Assembly (NCBI GenBank): GCA_903822545.1
Contig: CAIJPN010000142.1
Span: 1-60,228, forward strand
Source of the DNA: an uncultured Anaerolineae bacterium
GTDB lineage: Bacteria > Chloroflexota > Anaerolineae > Anaerolineales > Villigracilaceae
DNA: 60,228 bases
Reading direction: 5' to 3'
Shown here piece by piece: positions 1-8,037 of this stretch (position 1 is its first letter; every line of letters begins with the position of its first letter). The position numbers were made by a program, and so were the translations under genes. The notes beneath the pieces are model-generated. The model did no database searches. It was not told the origin of the DNA and saw nothing but the letters and a program-made list of their open reading frames with translations.

Positions 1-1
1 G

Positions 2-73
2 TACCCTCGAAGAGACTCGAACTCTTGCTTTTGGCTCCGGAGGCCAACGCTCTATCCACTGAGCTACGAGGGC
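2..73 (-). tRNA. tRNA-Arg (anticodon CCG)
   Basis: On the minus strand a full cloverleaf can be drawn: acceptor GCCCTCG paired with CGAGGGT, D arm GCTC/GAGC, anticodon stem TTGGC/GCCAA around loop CTCCGGA (anticodon CCG, reads CGG), and T arm AAGAG/CTCTT around TTCGAGT. CCA is not seen because the window ends at the discriminator. The first base pair of the acceptor is G-U. A TAAAAT box lies about 10 nt upstream. Confidence 0.93.
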
Positions 74-82
74 GCGGGGGAG

Positions 83-88
83 ATTTTA
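83..88 (-). promoter_or_regulatory. Candidate -10 box of tRNA-Arg
   Basis: TAAAAT on the minus strand, preceded by GG, ends 9 nt before the tRNA 5' end, the spacing expected for a tRNA promoter. No good -35 box is visible. The same GGTAAAAT/GGTATAAT form recurs before other genes in the window. Confidence 0.45.
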
Positions 89-103
89 CCACAGGTCATT
101 CGT

Positions 104-1093
104 CTAGAATTGGGCTTTTGGGGCCAGGCGGGCCAACTCGTCGCGGTAACGCTGGATGATGAGGCTGTTGCCGCCTTCATCGCCGACATTCAATAGCTGG
201 CGTTTTTTGTGGGCCAGTTCGCCACAGACCTGGTAAAAGCGGGTGGTGGCGAAATAGTTACCGTTGAAGAGGGCTGCCAGGCTCGCGATCCAGCGGTAGA
301 AGGATGAGCTGGCAGTGCGGTATTGCGCCGGGCTGATAAGCCCCATTTGGGCTTCTTCGCGCAGTTGGCGGGCAATGTTGTTGCCTTCGGCCCAGCCCGC
401 CCATAGGATGATGATGAACATGAAAAAGACGCCAGTCCAGTCGAGGAAGGTGCCCAGCAGGCAGGTCAGGTCGCCAAGGAAGGGCACGGAGGCCAGGAAG
501 TTGTGAAGCCCGTGTGCGAACATTGCCATTCCCCAGCCAGCCAGCGGGGCAAAGATTTGGACGAGGCATGAGCGGCTGTTGCGGGAGATTGCCAGGCCCA
601 TACCAGTAAAAGCTGTGTAGAACGGGTGCTGCCAACCCACCAGGATAACACGGATGAATACCAGCGTGAATAAACCATCCCAGCCGCCGCTTTCGTATCC
701 GCGCCAGATGTAGAGGCAGTTTTCGGTGGCGGCAAAACCCAGGGCTGTGATCCCGGCGTAGATGATGCCATCTAGCAGCGAGTCAAATTCGCGCCGAAAG
801 ATCAGGAAAACCAGCAGAACGGCCAGCCCTTTAAGGCCTTCTTCCACCAGTGGAGCGCTGATGGATGCGGTGGTAATGTCTGTCAGGGTTGGGTCGCCGG
901 TGATGGCATAGACGCCAATCCCAAAAGCGGTGTTCAGGATGTAGGAGCCTCCTGCGGCCACCAGCATCCCCCAACCGAAGACCGCGCCCAACAACAGGAG
1001 TGGTTCTTTTTCGTAGTGATCAAGCCAGTAGAGGATGGCGGCAAAGAGAAACATCGGCGCGAAGCCAAAGAAAAGGGTGGCGAGAATTTCCAT
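104..1093 (-). CDS. PrsW-family intramembrane metalloprotease
   Basis: A 329-residue polytopic membrane protein. It shows the PrsW/M82 hallmarks: an acidic DHYEKEPL segment after the first membrane helix, the EExxK motif APLVEEGLKG near residues 81-89, a FAATENCLYIWRG segment near residue 120, and two later histidine segments (WQHPFYTAF and MFAHGLHNF) that complete the presumed metal site. PrsW in Bacillus cleaves the anti-sigma factor RsiW inside the membrane. No anti-sigma factor or sigma factor gene is next to this one, so its substrate here is unknown. The C-terminal 90 residues are soluble and not recognised. It is followed closely by the tRNA and stands 62 nt downstream of the DUF2344 gene on the same strand. 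Confidence 0.85.
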   Translation of the reverse strand: MEILATLFFGFAPMFLFAAILYWLDHYEKEPLLLLGAVFGWGMLVAAGGSYILNTAFGIGVYAITGDPTLTDITTASISAPLVEEGLKGLAVLLVFLIFRREFDSLLDGIIYAGITALGFAATENCLYIWRGYESGGWDGLFTLVFIRVILVGWQHPFYTAFTGMGLAISRNSRSCLVQIFAPLAGWGMAMFAHGLHNFLASVPFLGDLTCLLGTFLDWTGVFFMFIIILWAGWAEGNNIARQLREEAQMGLISPAQYRTASSSFYRWIASLAALFNGNYFATTRFYQVCGELAHKKRQLLNVGDEGGNSLIIQRYRDELARLAPKAQF

Positions 1094-1155
1094 GCTGGTT
1101 CCTCCAGGGGGTCAAAATCTCCCGACTTTGGGCGTGGCACAAGATAAATCTTGTG

Positions 1156-1767
1156 TTACTTCAAAATAAGCTGGGTGCGTTCTATGCGCGTTTCTTCAAA
1201 AGGGATGCCAAGTTGGTCGAGGACTTCTTCGGGGCGGCCGGTGGCCGAGGGGCGGGCAGCCAGCTTCATGGTGATTTTGTCGGGGCTGATGAAGCTCAGG
1301 CTTTCGATGAGCGGCCGCAGGTCGTAGGATTTGCCGCGCCGCTCTCGGGGCAGGGTTTCTGATTCCATAACGGAAGAAAGGCGGCGGGGCAGTTCGTCAT
1401 CTGCCGGGGTAAGCAGGGTGATTTCAAATGCGGCAGAATCCACCAGGGTCTGGAGCGCCGGGGCGCGATCATCCACAATATCTACCTGTTGGATGTGCAA
1501 CCCGGGCGGGACGGCGGCCTGGATGGCCTCGGCAAACCCGCTAAGGTCGATTTCTTCGCTCAGCCACATATCGATGATTTCGCAGCGGCTGGAAAAGCCG
1601 AGCGGCAGGGCGGCGGCAATCTGGATTTTCGGCTGGGGATGGAAGCCCTGGCTGTAGGCCAGCCGGATACCGGCGCGACGGGTGACGCGTTCCCACATTT
1701 TATGCAGGTCGAGGTGTCCGATGTAGCGCAGGGCGCCTTGTTTGGCAAAGGTTAGTCTGATTCTCAT
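1156..1767 (-). CDS. DUF2344 (radical SAM-linked) protein
   Basis: A 203-residue protein that starts with MRIRLTFAKQGALRYIGHLD, typical of DUF2344/TIGR03936. Family members are found fused to, or encoded beside, TIGR03960-type B12-binding radical SAM proteins, and one lies just upstream at 2293-4209. The HLDL and SQGFHPQPKI segments are the conserved family blocks. The reading frame stays open far upstream, but the ATG at 1767 is chosen because similarity to the family starts there and it overlaps the stop of the preceding gene as ATGA, which indicates translational coupling. The biochemical role of the family is not firmly known; a link to tRNA or RNA modification is often inferred from the company it keeps. 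Confidence 0.85.
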   Translation of the reverse strand: MRIRLTFAKQGALRYIGHLDLHKMWERVTRRAGIRLAYSQGFHPQPKIQIAAALPLGFSSRCEIIDMWLSEEIDLSGFAEAIQAAVPPGLHIQQVDIVDDRAPALQTLVDSAAFEITLLTPADDELPRRLSSVMESETLPRERRGKSYDLRPLIESLSFISPDKITMKLAARPSATGRPEEVLDQLGIPFEETRIERTQLILK

Positions 1768-2141
1768 GGTTTGGGGATTCGATTTAGGGGGAAAGACCTG
1801 GCAGCTAGCGGCGGGATAACGAGGCAGATGATGATGCCAGGAATGCTGAAAATGAGCGGGCTGTAGGTGTCGCCTGCCTGGGCAGAGAGGCTCAGGTAGA
1901 GCAGGATGCCGCCTGAGATGATCCCGGCGGCGATGGAGGTGGGGATGGCCCAAAAAGGTCGCGAAAGCCGGAGCAGGGCTCCAACGATGGCGGCATCGGC
2001 TGCGAGGATGGGCAGGTCGATCCAGGAGGGGTAAGCGGGGATGCGGCGTAGCAGCGCGCCAAACATCATGGTGCTCATAAAGATGAGCACCCCGGCGGGT
2101 ATGCCTACGATAATATCCCAAAAGCCAATGCGGAGTTTCAT
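1764..2141 (-). CDS. Small integral membrane protein, unknown function
   Basis: 125 residues with about four hydrophobic segments (IIVGIPAGVLIFMSTMMFGA, ILAADAAIVGALL, IPTSIAAGIISGGILLY, LIFSIPGIIICLVIPPLAA). I do not recognise a family. Its stop overlaps the ATG of the DUF2344 gene by four bases, so the two are probably co-translated. It is separated from the upstream radical SAM gene by 151 bp of repeat-rich DNA. Confidence 0.6.
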   Translation of the reverse strand: MKLRIGFWDIIVGIPAGVLIFMSTMMFGALLRRIPAYPSWIDLPILAADAAIVGALLRLSRPFWAIPTSIAAGIISGGILLYLSLSAQAGDTYSPLIFSIPGIIICLVIPPLAARSFPLNRIPKP

Positions 2142-2320
2142 GTTAATTGTTTTTGAACGCGGATGGCACGAATTTGCGAATTTCTCGAATTCAAAGCCTG
2201 GAGGCTTCGCGCAATTCGCCCATTTGCCGAACTTGCGTTAAATTCCTGGCATTGCAGCCGCGAAAAACCGGGAGATTTTCGAGTCTGTCTGCTCACGGCA
2301 CACTGATTACTGATAACTGC
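2142..2320. repeat. Degenerate repeat patch between and into genes
   Basis: The spacer carries several short direct and inverted runs (for example gcacgaatttgcgaatttct followed by cgcaattcgcccatttgcc). At 2301-2319 it contains cactgattactgataactg, a half copy of the TTATCAGT-type repeat found complete at 59387-59462. This half copy forms the last codons of the radical SAM gene (tail QLSVISVP), suggesting that a repeat replaced the original end of that gene. Confidence 0.5.
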
Positions 2321-4209
2321 TTGGCCGGGCTTTTTACATCTGGGCATTTCCAGCCCTCGCCGGGGTTTTCACGGCGCTGGTTGCTGAAAGTCGGCAGGAT
2401 GCCGCAGGCATAGCATTTCTGGCGGCAATCAGGGCGGATCTCGCCTTCCAGCGACATGCGGAAATCCTGGAACAGGTAGTTTTTGCGCACGGCGGCGCTG
2501 ATATGATCCCAGGGGAAAGTTTCATCCAGGCGGCGCTGGCGGTGAGTGTAAAAATCGGGGTCGAGGCCGTGCTCTTCAAAGGCTGCCAGCCAGATGGGGT
2601 AGCGGTACTGGTCGTTCCAGGCATCAAACTTCGCGCCGTTTTTCCAGGCGGTATAAATCACCCCGGCGATTTTGCGGTCACCGCGCGAAAGGAAGGCCTC
2701 CAGGAAGGTGTCTTCGGCGTGTGTCCACGAGAGTTTGATATTCTTGTCTTTCAGCATGCGCCGCAGCACATCCTGCTTTTCCTTGATCTGCCCGGTGGTG
2801 TCGCACGGAACCCACTGGAAAGGCGTCTGACTCTTGGGTACGAACGTGCTGACACCCAGGTTGAGCTTCACCTTCATCCCGGCCACTTTGCGGCCCTCGG
2901 CCAGCACCTTTTTTGCCAGTGTGGCAATCGCTTCCACATCTTCGATCGTTTCGCTGGGGTGACCGATCATAAAATAGAGCTTAATCGTCGTCCAACCGCG
3001 CGCGTAAATCTCGCGGGTGGTGTTCAGCAGGTCTTCATCGGTGATGAACTTGTTGATGATGCGGCGCATCCGCTCGGTGGCGGCCTCGGGAGCCAGTGTA
3101 AAGCCAAACGAGCGCCGGTCTTTCAGCCGCTCCATCAGCTCAATCGAAACCGACTCAATCCGCAGCGAGGGCAGGCTGATGTTCAGGTGTTTATCACCAA
3201 ATTTCTCGCCGATGGTGGTCACCAGTTCCAAAATATTGGTGTAATCCGAGGATGACAACGAGAGCAGCGCCAGCTCTTCAAAGCCGGTCGAGCGAATGGC
3301 TTCTTCGGCAGCCGCGACCACTTCAGCCACAGAGCGTTCGCGCACCGGGCGGGTGATCATCCCAGCGTGACAAAAGCGGCAGCCACGCGTGCAGCCGCGC
3401 ATAATTTCAACGGTGGCGCGGTTGTGAACCGTTTCGGTATTCGGCACGATGAATTTGGTCGGCGGCGGAGGCAGTTTCGCCACCATGCGCTTGGTCACCA
3501 CCTTTGGCACATCCGCCCTGACTGGTGCCACCGTTTCGACAGTTCCATCTTCCTGGTAGGTAACCGTGTACAGGCTGGGAACGTAGATTCCGGGGATCTT
3601 TGACAACGCTAGAAGCATGTTTTCCCGTGTTCCGGTTGTCCCGCTTTGGCGAAACCTGGCCACGGTGTTGATGACATCATGGATCGCTTCTTCGCCTTCG
3701 CCAATGACAAACGCATCGATGAAGGCGTGCATCGGCTCAGGGTTCATGGTCGAGTGCCCGCCAACCAGGATGAGCGGGTGTTCCATCGTCCGCTCGGAGG
3801 CGCGCACGGGAATCCCAGCCAGGTCGAGCACGTTCAGGGCGTTGGTGTAGAGCGTCTCATACGGGAGGGAAATGCCGATAATGTCGAATGCTGCCAACGG
3901 GTGGAAGGTTTCCAGTGAATATAACGGGATCCCGCCCTCGCGCATGAAGAGTTCCATGTCGGTCCAGGGCGCATAAGCGCGTTCGGCCAGGGCATCTTCC
4001 CGCTGGTTAACCTGATCATATAAGATTTTCAACCCGACATTGGATACACCGATATCGTAAATGTCTGGAAAAACGAAGGCCACACGGTTGGGGGTTGTAT
4101 CCCAGTTTTTTACCGTGATGTTGTATTCCCCGCCGACATAACGGCCAGGTTTGATTACCTTTAAGAGAATGCGGTCAAGTTTTTGTTGGATTTGTTCTGG
4201 GGTTAACAT
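2293..4209 (-). CDS. TIGR03960-family B12-binding/radical SAM protein
   Basis: About 638 residues. The N-terminal half matches the B12-binding-like domain of this family (VAFVFPDIYDIGVSNVGLKI, later VGGHSTMNPEP) and the centre has the radical SAM cluster RGCTRGCRFCHAG (CxxxCxxC, around residues 270-280), which binds a [4Fe-4S] cluster and S-adenosylmethionine. The C-terminal CRQKCYACGIL segment could hold another metal. The DUF2344 partner sits downstream on the same strand, the usual arrangement. A frame-open ATG exists at 4230, but a TATAAT box lies between the two ATGs, ending 7 nt before the ATG at 4209, so 4209 is preferred and the mRNA is probably leaderless. The last residues, PAKQLSVISVP, are encoded by a repeat. 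The substrate is unknown. Confidence 0.88.
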   Translation of the reverse strand: MLTPEQIQQKLDRILLKVIKPGRYVGGEYNITVKNWDTTPNRVAFVFPDIYDIGVSNVGLKILYDQVNQREDALAERAYAPWTDMELFMREGGIPLYSLETFHPLAAFDIIGISLPYETLYTNALNVLDLAGIPVRASERTMEHPLILVGGHSTMNPEPMHAFIDAFVIGEGEEAIHDVINTVARFRQSGTTGTRENMLLALSKIPGIYVPSLYTVTYQEDGTVETVAPVRADVPKVVTKRMVAKLPPPPTKFIVPNTETVHNRATVEIMRGCTRGCRFCHAGMITRPVRERSVAEVVAAAEEAIRSTGFEELALLSLSSSDYTNILELVTTIGEKFGDKHLNISLPSLRIESVSIELMERLKDRRSFGFTLAPEAATERMRRIINKFITDEDLLNTTREIYARGWTTIKLYFMIGHPSETIEDVEAIATLAKKVLAEGRKVAGMKVKLNLGVSTFVPKSQTPFQWVPCDTTGQIKEKQDVLRRMLKDKNIKLSWTHAEDTFLEAFLSRGDRKIAGVIYTAWKNGAKFDAWNDQYRYPIWLAAFEEHGLDPDFYTHRQRRLDETFPWDHISAAVRKNYLFQDFRMSLEGEIRPDCRQKCYACGILPTFSNQRRENPGEGWKCPDVKSPAKQLSVISVP

Positions 4210-4216
4210 GCGCGAA

Positions 4217-4222
4217 ATTATA
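4217..4222 (-). promoter_or_regulatory. -10 box for a leaderless radical SAM mRNA
   Basis: A perfect TATAAT preceded by GGG on the minus strand, with 7 nt to the ATG at 4209, so transcription should start at or next to the start codon. No convincing -35 box. Confidence 0.6.
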
Positions 4223-4238
4223 CCCGCCATCTGGAAAT

Positions 4239-4265
4239 AAAAAGGGGCGGAGTTGCCTCCGCCCC
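4239..4265 (-). terminator. Rho-independent terminator of the SBBP gene
   Basis: On the minus strand GGGGCGGA pairs with TCCGCCCC over a short loop and is followed by TTTTTATTT. It lies 15 nt after the stop codon at 4281. Confidence 0.9.
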
Positions 4266-4280
4266 ATGATAGGGATTGGG

Positions 4281-7200
4281 TTATGGGATGTAATCGATGA
4301 TGAGTTTCGGCCGGTAATTTAGGTTGGCATGGTTTCCGCTAAAGAATGCAATGTAATTGTTGATGTTGTTATCATTGTCATCCTTGAAGAAACGCAGTCT
4401 CAGTTGGGTGACCCCGGCCCGGTTGATATTATTGGCAAACGTTGCCAGACTGGTGAAGGAGCCGTAGTAATAGCCACCCAAATTCTGGTTGGTGACTGTA
4501 CCCGCCCCATTTGCACTCGCCGCTGATCCAAAGTCGGCCAACGCCAGCGTTGCAGCGGTTCCAAAATAGCCTTTACGAATGTCGATCTTCAAGGGTGTAA
4601 GGGTTATAAACGGGTTGGTGCCGACCAACTTTTCATAACGCAGGCGCAACTTTGTATTGACGATAGTGGCTCCAACAGGAAAACCGGTTGTCGTAAAAGA
4701 CAGGATGGCTCGATATTGCTTGTCGCCAACAGCGTCCCCCAGGAAGAAGTCCGTACCCAGGTAGTTCAGGCTGCCACCGGTGTTATAAGTTTCGCCCTTT
4801 TCAAGAATCCAGCCATCTTGGGCGCCTACGCTGGTGTAGGTTACCTGCCTCGTGATGGTCCAGGAGTAGGTTTTGGTATCCACATTATCCAATGCATCTC
4901 TCGAAGTGACAGTGAAGGTATAGGCACCAAAACCGAGCAAATTAGTGGCGGGGTCAGTTCCATATTGTTTTGTCAACCCATCACATGGTTCATAGGGATA
5001 AACCGGTGTCAGCACACCAGCCACCAGCTTTTCCAATTTGCAGGTCACGCTCACAGGGCTGCCGCCGCCAGCAACTGTCCATGTGAACGTTGCTGCATGG
5101 ATTGCATTATTAATAGCTGGAGGTATACTTGCATCACTTTTAATAACAGGAGGGTAGGAAGTCAGAGTAAGCGAGTTGACAGTACGGTCTACAAAGTATT
5201 TGCGTCCATCATCACATGCTGACACTGATGTAACACTAAGGGGATTTCCATCAGCGTCTTTAACACCACTGGTAAATGCGTCCAGGCAGATGGAACCATC
5301 CACAGCGCCAACCGTGACGGTAATCAGATAATCGGAGTATGAAGGAGCAGATGCATTGGGCAGGTAAGAAACAGCTGTAATCTGTGCAGTTGAAGATTTG
5401 TCAGTTCCGGCGGCAAGGCTGAAATCGTTGCTGGCATAAGCCGGCGAACCGGAACCTACGTCGAGGCCGGTAACTGGCTCAGAAAAAGTAATGGTGTAAT
5501 AAACTGTGTTACCAGACACATACTCGACCACACTGTCCGTGCCTACAGGGTCGCCAGTATTATCACTACGAACCATCCCAACAATTGTCGGGGAAATGCC
5601 CGCCTCAAAACTCGCCACAAAACCATCGCTATCCGTATCAGAAGGGTCATCCCAACCTGATGATATCTTGCCAGCAACAACCGGGAAATTATTATAAACA
5701 CCAACAGCATTGGCATAATCTCCCTGAGCACTGTTCGCGCCACCCAGGAATGCGTGCCAGGTCGGCTTTCCATAGTTTGGGCTGGCACTATCATTATCTA
5801 TTTTCACAACAAAACCATCATAGCCGCCAACATAAGATCGCCCAGGTGCGCCAGCCCCAAATGTACCCCAATCCCTGTTTGTTGTACCAACCAGGTAAAT
5901 GTTGTTGTTGTCACTGGTCAGTGCCAGGCTACCTTCACTTTCATTACTCAATGCTGTACCGATAAAAGTATTCCATAATGGAGCTCCATCCAGTCCGAAT
6001 TTAGCAACATAAGCATCGTCCCCACCTGTATATGCGACTTTCGGCGCTGCGCCCATCGTCCAATCCAGATCGCTACTACCGCTAACATAAATACCAGTGC
6101 TATCAATGGCCAATCCTTTTACAGAATCATATCCATCCTGGCTACCCACAAAACGATGCCAACCCTCGGTTCCATCAGATGAAAGCTGGGCGATAAAACC
6201 ATCATAATTGCCTTTGTATGCACCACCTGCAACTGTGCTGGGCCAATCAGTGGGCAAATCATAGACAGTTCCCCCCACATAAACGTTGGTTCCATCCGTT
6301 GCGATAGCCTCAGCCTGGAAATAAGCATCTGTAGGGCCCAGGAGTTTCATCCAACTTTCTACGTTATTTAAATTCAATTTGGCAACAAAAGGTTGTCTGC
6401 TACCAGTAGCTGGTGCTATAAAACCGGCTACATACAGAAAACCTCCATTTTCAACAATTGCAGTAGCACGGTCTTCCCCATAGGTTGAAGACTTCGTCCA
6501 AACCCAGATCACCGCGTTGTTGTCTGTTACGGTACCAGATAAGTCAACTTTTGCAACAAAAGCATCACCCGAACTGTCAGCATTCCATGGGCTATCAGAT
6601 GAAGCAGTCTTCCCAGCAACATAAGCATAGGTTCCGGTATCATCAATAGCAATACCAAGACCCTGATCAACCCCAGCGCCACCTAAACGATGAGTAACTA
6701 GCAACGTACCATCAACATCTATCTTAGCAACAAAGGCATCAGAGTCTGGTGAACCGTCAAGTAAACCCTCAAACAAGCCTGTCACATAAGTATTCCCAGC
6801 ACTGTCAATTACCAGGCTCTTAACCGTATCATTTGGGCCATCACCGCCATGCAAAATTACTGGGGTCCAGGACAACTCAGGGTCGATGGTGACAGGATAA
6901 GCCGGGTCATACTGGCCCAGCGCAAAAGCCACTTCACGTTCACCTGACTGTTTGAAAGCAACTTCCACAGGTTTGCGCTGACCATCAATCACCTGCCAGG
7001 CCAGTGGCGCGCTTTCGCGCATTTCACCACGCTCGAAGCGGGTGCTCAAGCTGCCGTCTGGGTTAACATGCACCGGGCTGTTGTATCCCAATCGGATTTG
7101 CCCCGGGTCAGAGCCAGCCGCCAGGGTGTACACGCTTTCCAGAATACCATTCTGGCTGGCATAATAGTTCAGGCTGATGCCCGTCCACAGGTTGGAATAG

Positions 7201-7481
7201 GTCACTACCTGGAAATCCTTCCCACCACTAGTGGTCGGTTTGACCGCCTGGGCGCCCGCGAAACTAACACGCAAGGCATGGTCAGAACCAGCCACAGTCA
7301 TTCCATCAGCGCCAAAGGCCAGGATATGCCCGCCCACAGTAAACTGCACCAAATCCGACTTGGAAGATACAGCAACCGCAGGGGTGGACTCTTGCGAAAC
7401 ACCAAGGCTGCCCGCCAACAGGGCCAGGCTCAAAAGTGCAAACATGATCAGGTACAAGGGTTTTGTCATGATAGTTTTCAT
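4281..7481 (-). CDS. Secreted SBBP beta-propeller protein with shared C-terminal module
   Basis: 1066 residues with an N-terminal signal peptide (MKTIMTKPLYLIMFALLSLALLAG by parts). Residues about 40-210 resemble the N-terminal domain that often precedes SBBP repeats. Then come six or more SBBP/beta-propeller repeats of the form DSAGNTYVTG...DAFVAKID, roughly residues 210-620. A bacterial Ig-like or SwmB-like section follows (VGMVRSDNTGDPV onwards), with GDKQY-type adhesive module at about 877-1066 that is also found at the end of the subtilase at 22692-26816. The start at 7481 is chosen because GGAG lies 6 nt before it; the ATG at 7493 overlaps that ribosome binding site. It is probably exported and either cell-wall associated or released. 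The function is unknown; adhesion or carbohydrate contact is an inference from the C-terminal module. Confidence 0.82.
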   Translation of the reverse strand: MKTIMTKPLYLIMFALLSLALLAGSLGVSQESTPAVAVSSKSDLVQFTVGGHILAFGADGMTVAGSDHALRVSFAGAQAVKPTTSGGKDFQVVTYSNLWTGISLNYYASQNGILESVYTLAAGSDPGQIRLGYNSPVHVNPDGSLSTRFERGEMRESAPLAWQVIDGQRKPVEVAFKQSGEREVAFALGQYDPAYPVTIDPELSWTPVILHGGDGPNDTVKSLVIDSAGNTYVTGLFEGLLDGSPDSDAFVAKIDVDGTLLVTHRLGGAGVDQGLGIAIDDTGTYAYVAGKTASSDSPWNADSSGDAFVAKVDLSGTVTDNNAVIWVWTKSSTYGEDRATAIVENGGFLYVAGFIAPATGSRQPFVAKLNLNNVESWMKLLGPTDAYFQAEAIATDGTNVYVGGTVYDLPTDWPSTVAGGAYKGNYDGFIAQLSSDGTEGWHRFVGSQDGYDSVKGLAIDSTGIYVSGSSDLDWTMGAAPKVAYTGGDDAYVAKFGLDGAPLWNTFIGTALSNESEGSLALTSDNNNIYLVGTTNRDWGTFGAGAPGRSYVGGYDGFVVKIDNDSASPNYGKPTWHAFLGGANSAQGDYANAVGVYNNFPVVAGKISSGWDDPSDTDSDGFVASFEAGISPTIVGMVRSDNTGDPVGTDSVVEYVSGNTVYYTITFSEPVTGLDVGSGSPAYASNDFSLAAGTDKSSTAQITAVSYLPNASAPSYSDYLITVTVGAVDGSICLDAFTSGVKDADGNPLSVTSVSACDDGRKYFVDRTVNSLTLTSYPPVIKSDASIPPAINNAIHAATFTWTVAGGGSPVSVTCKLEKLVAGVLTPVYPYEPCDGLTKQYGTDPATNLLGFGAYTFTVTSRDALDNVDTKTYSWTITRQVTYTSVGAQDGWILEKGETYNTGGSLNYLGTDFFLGDAVGDKQYRAILSFTTTGFPVGATIVNTKLRLRYEKLVGTNPFITLTPLKIDIRKGYFGTAATLALADFGSAASANGAGTVTNQNLGGYYYGSFTSLATFANNINRAGVTQLRLRFFKDDNDNNINNYIAFFSGNHANLNYRPKLIIDYIP

Positions 7482-7987
7482 AATTATCTCCATTTTTTAG
7501 CACGAACTGCGGTGAAGCCTTCATTCACAGCTCGAAAAAGTGTTTGGAAAACTCACATTTTACAGACAAGAAACATTTCAACGATATCCTACTTAAAGTA
7601 TACATGGATTCCCCCAGCAACCACTAGCCTGTTTGGACTATCCAGACTATCAATACTGTCAATATAAACATCGTGTAATACATTTTGAGCAGCTGATTTT
7701 ATGTTTTTGCAAAGTGTCGCTTCTCTCAAAGCAAAATACGCCCAACTGCCCGCTCAACTCCACCACGGTCGGGATTTTAAGCGGTGCGCGGCGGCAAAAT
7801 CGCCATGATTTTCCAGGACCCCCAGGCCCTATTTGGCGCCATCCCGCTGCTGGTGGTGGATAGCAAACGTGAGTTAACCATCCTGGGGTGGATTAAATTC
7901 CTATACCCATCAAGGGCGAAATTTGCGCTTTTTTCTTAAGGCAAACAGCGCTATTTTCGCCCGTAGGCACTATAGTATAAGAAAAAG
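7482..7987. other. Gene-poor spacer, AT-rich half then GC-rich coding-like patch
   Basis: No credible gene. The half next to the SBBP gene is AT-rich and should hold its promoter, which I could not place. From about 7780 to 7925 the composition becomes GC-rich and one plus-strand frame reads GGKIAMIFQDPQALFGAIPL before running out; the first part resembles the Q-loop of an ABC ATPase, but the match is far too short to name. It may be a gene remnant. Confidence 0.35.
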
Positions 7988-8022
7988 AAAAGGCGAGAAG
8001 GAATACTTCCTCTCGCCTTTTC
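7988..8022 (-). terminator. Terminator of the alpha-2-macroglobulin gene
   Basis: AAAAGGCGAGA and TCTCGCCTTTT form a long stem extended by AGGAA/TTCC, followed on the minus strand by TTTTCTTTTTCTT. It sits 16 nt after the stop at 8038. Confidence 0.88.
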
Positions 8023-8037
8023 TTTTAATCTACTTCG

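Noticed and set aside
1767-2121. Longer form of the DUF2344 protein using the upstream open frame
   Set aside because: The extra 118 residues are Arg/His/Pro-rich shadow sequence of the small membrane protein gene in another frame.
7780-7925. Possible ABC ATPase fragment (GGKIAMIFQDP) on the plus strand
   Set aside because: Only about ten residues resemble a Q-loop; the rest does not follow any ABC pattern, so it was kept as an unnamed coding-like patch.
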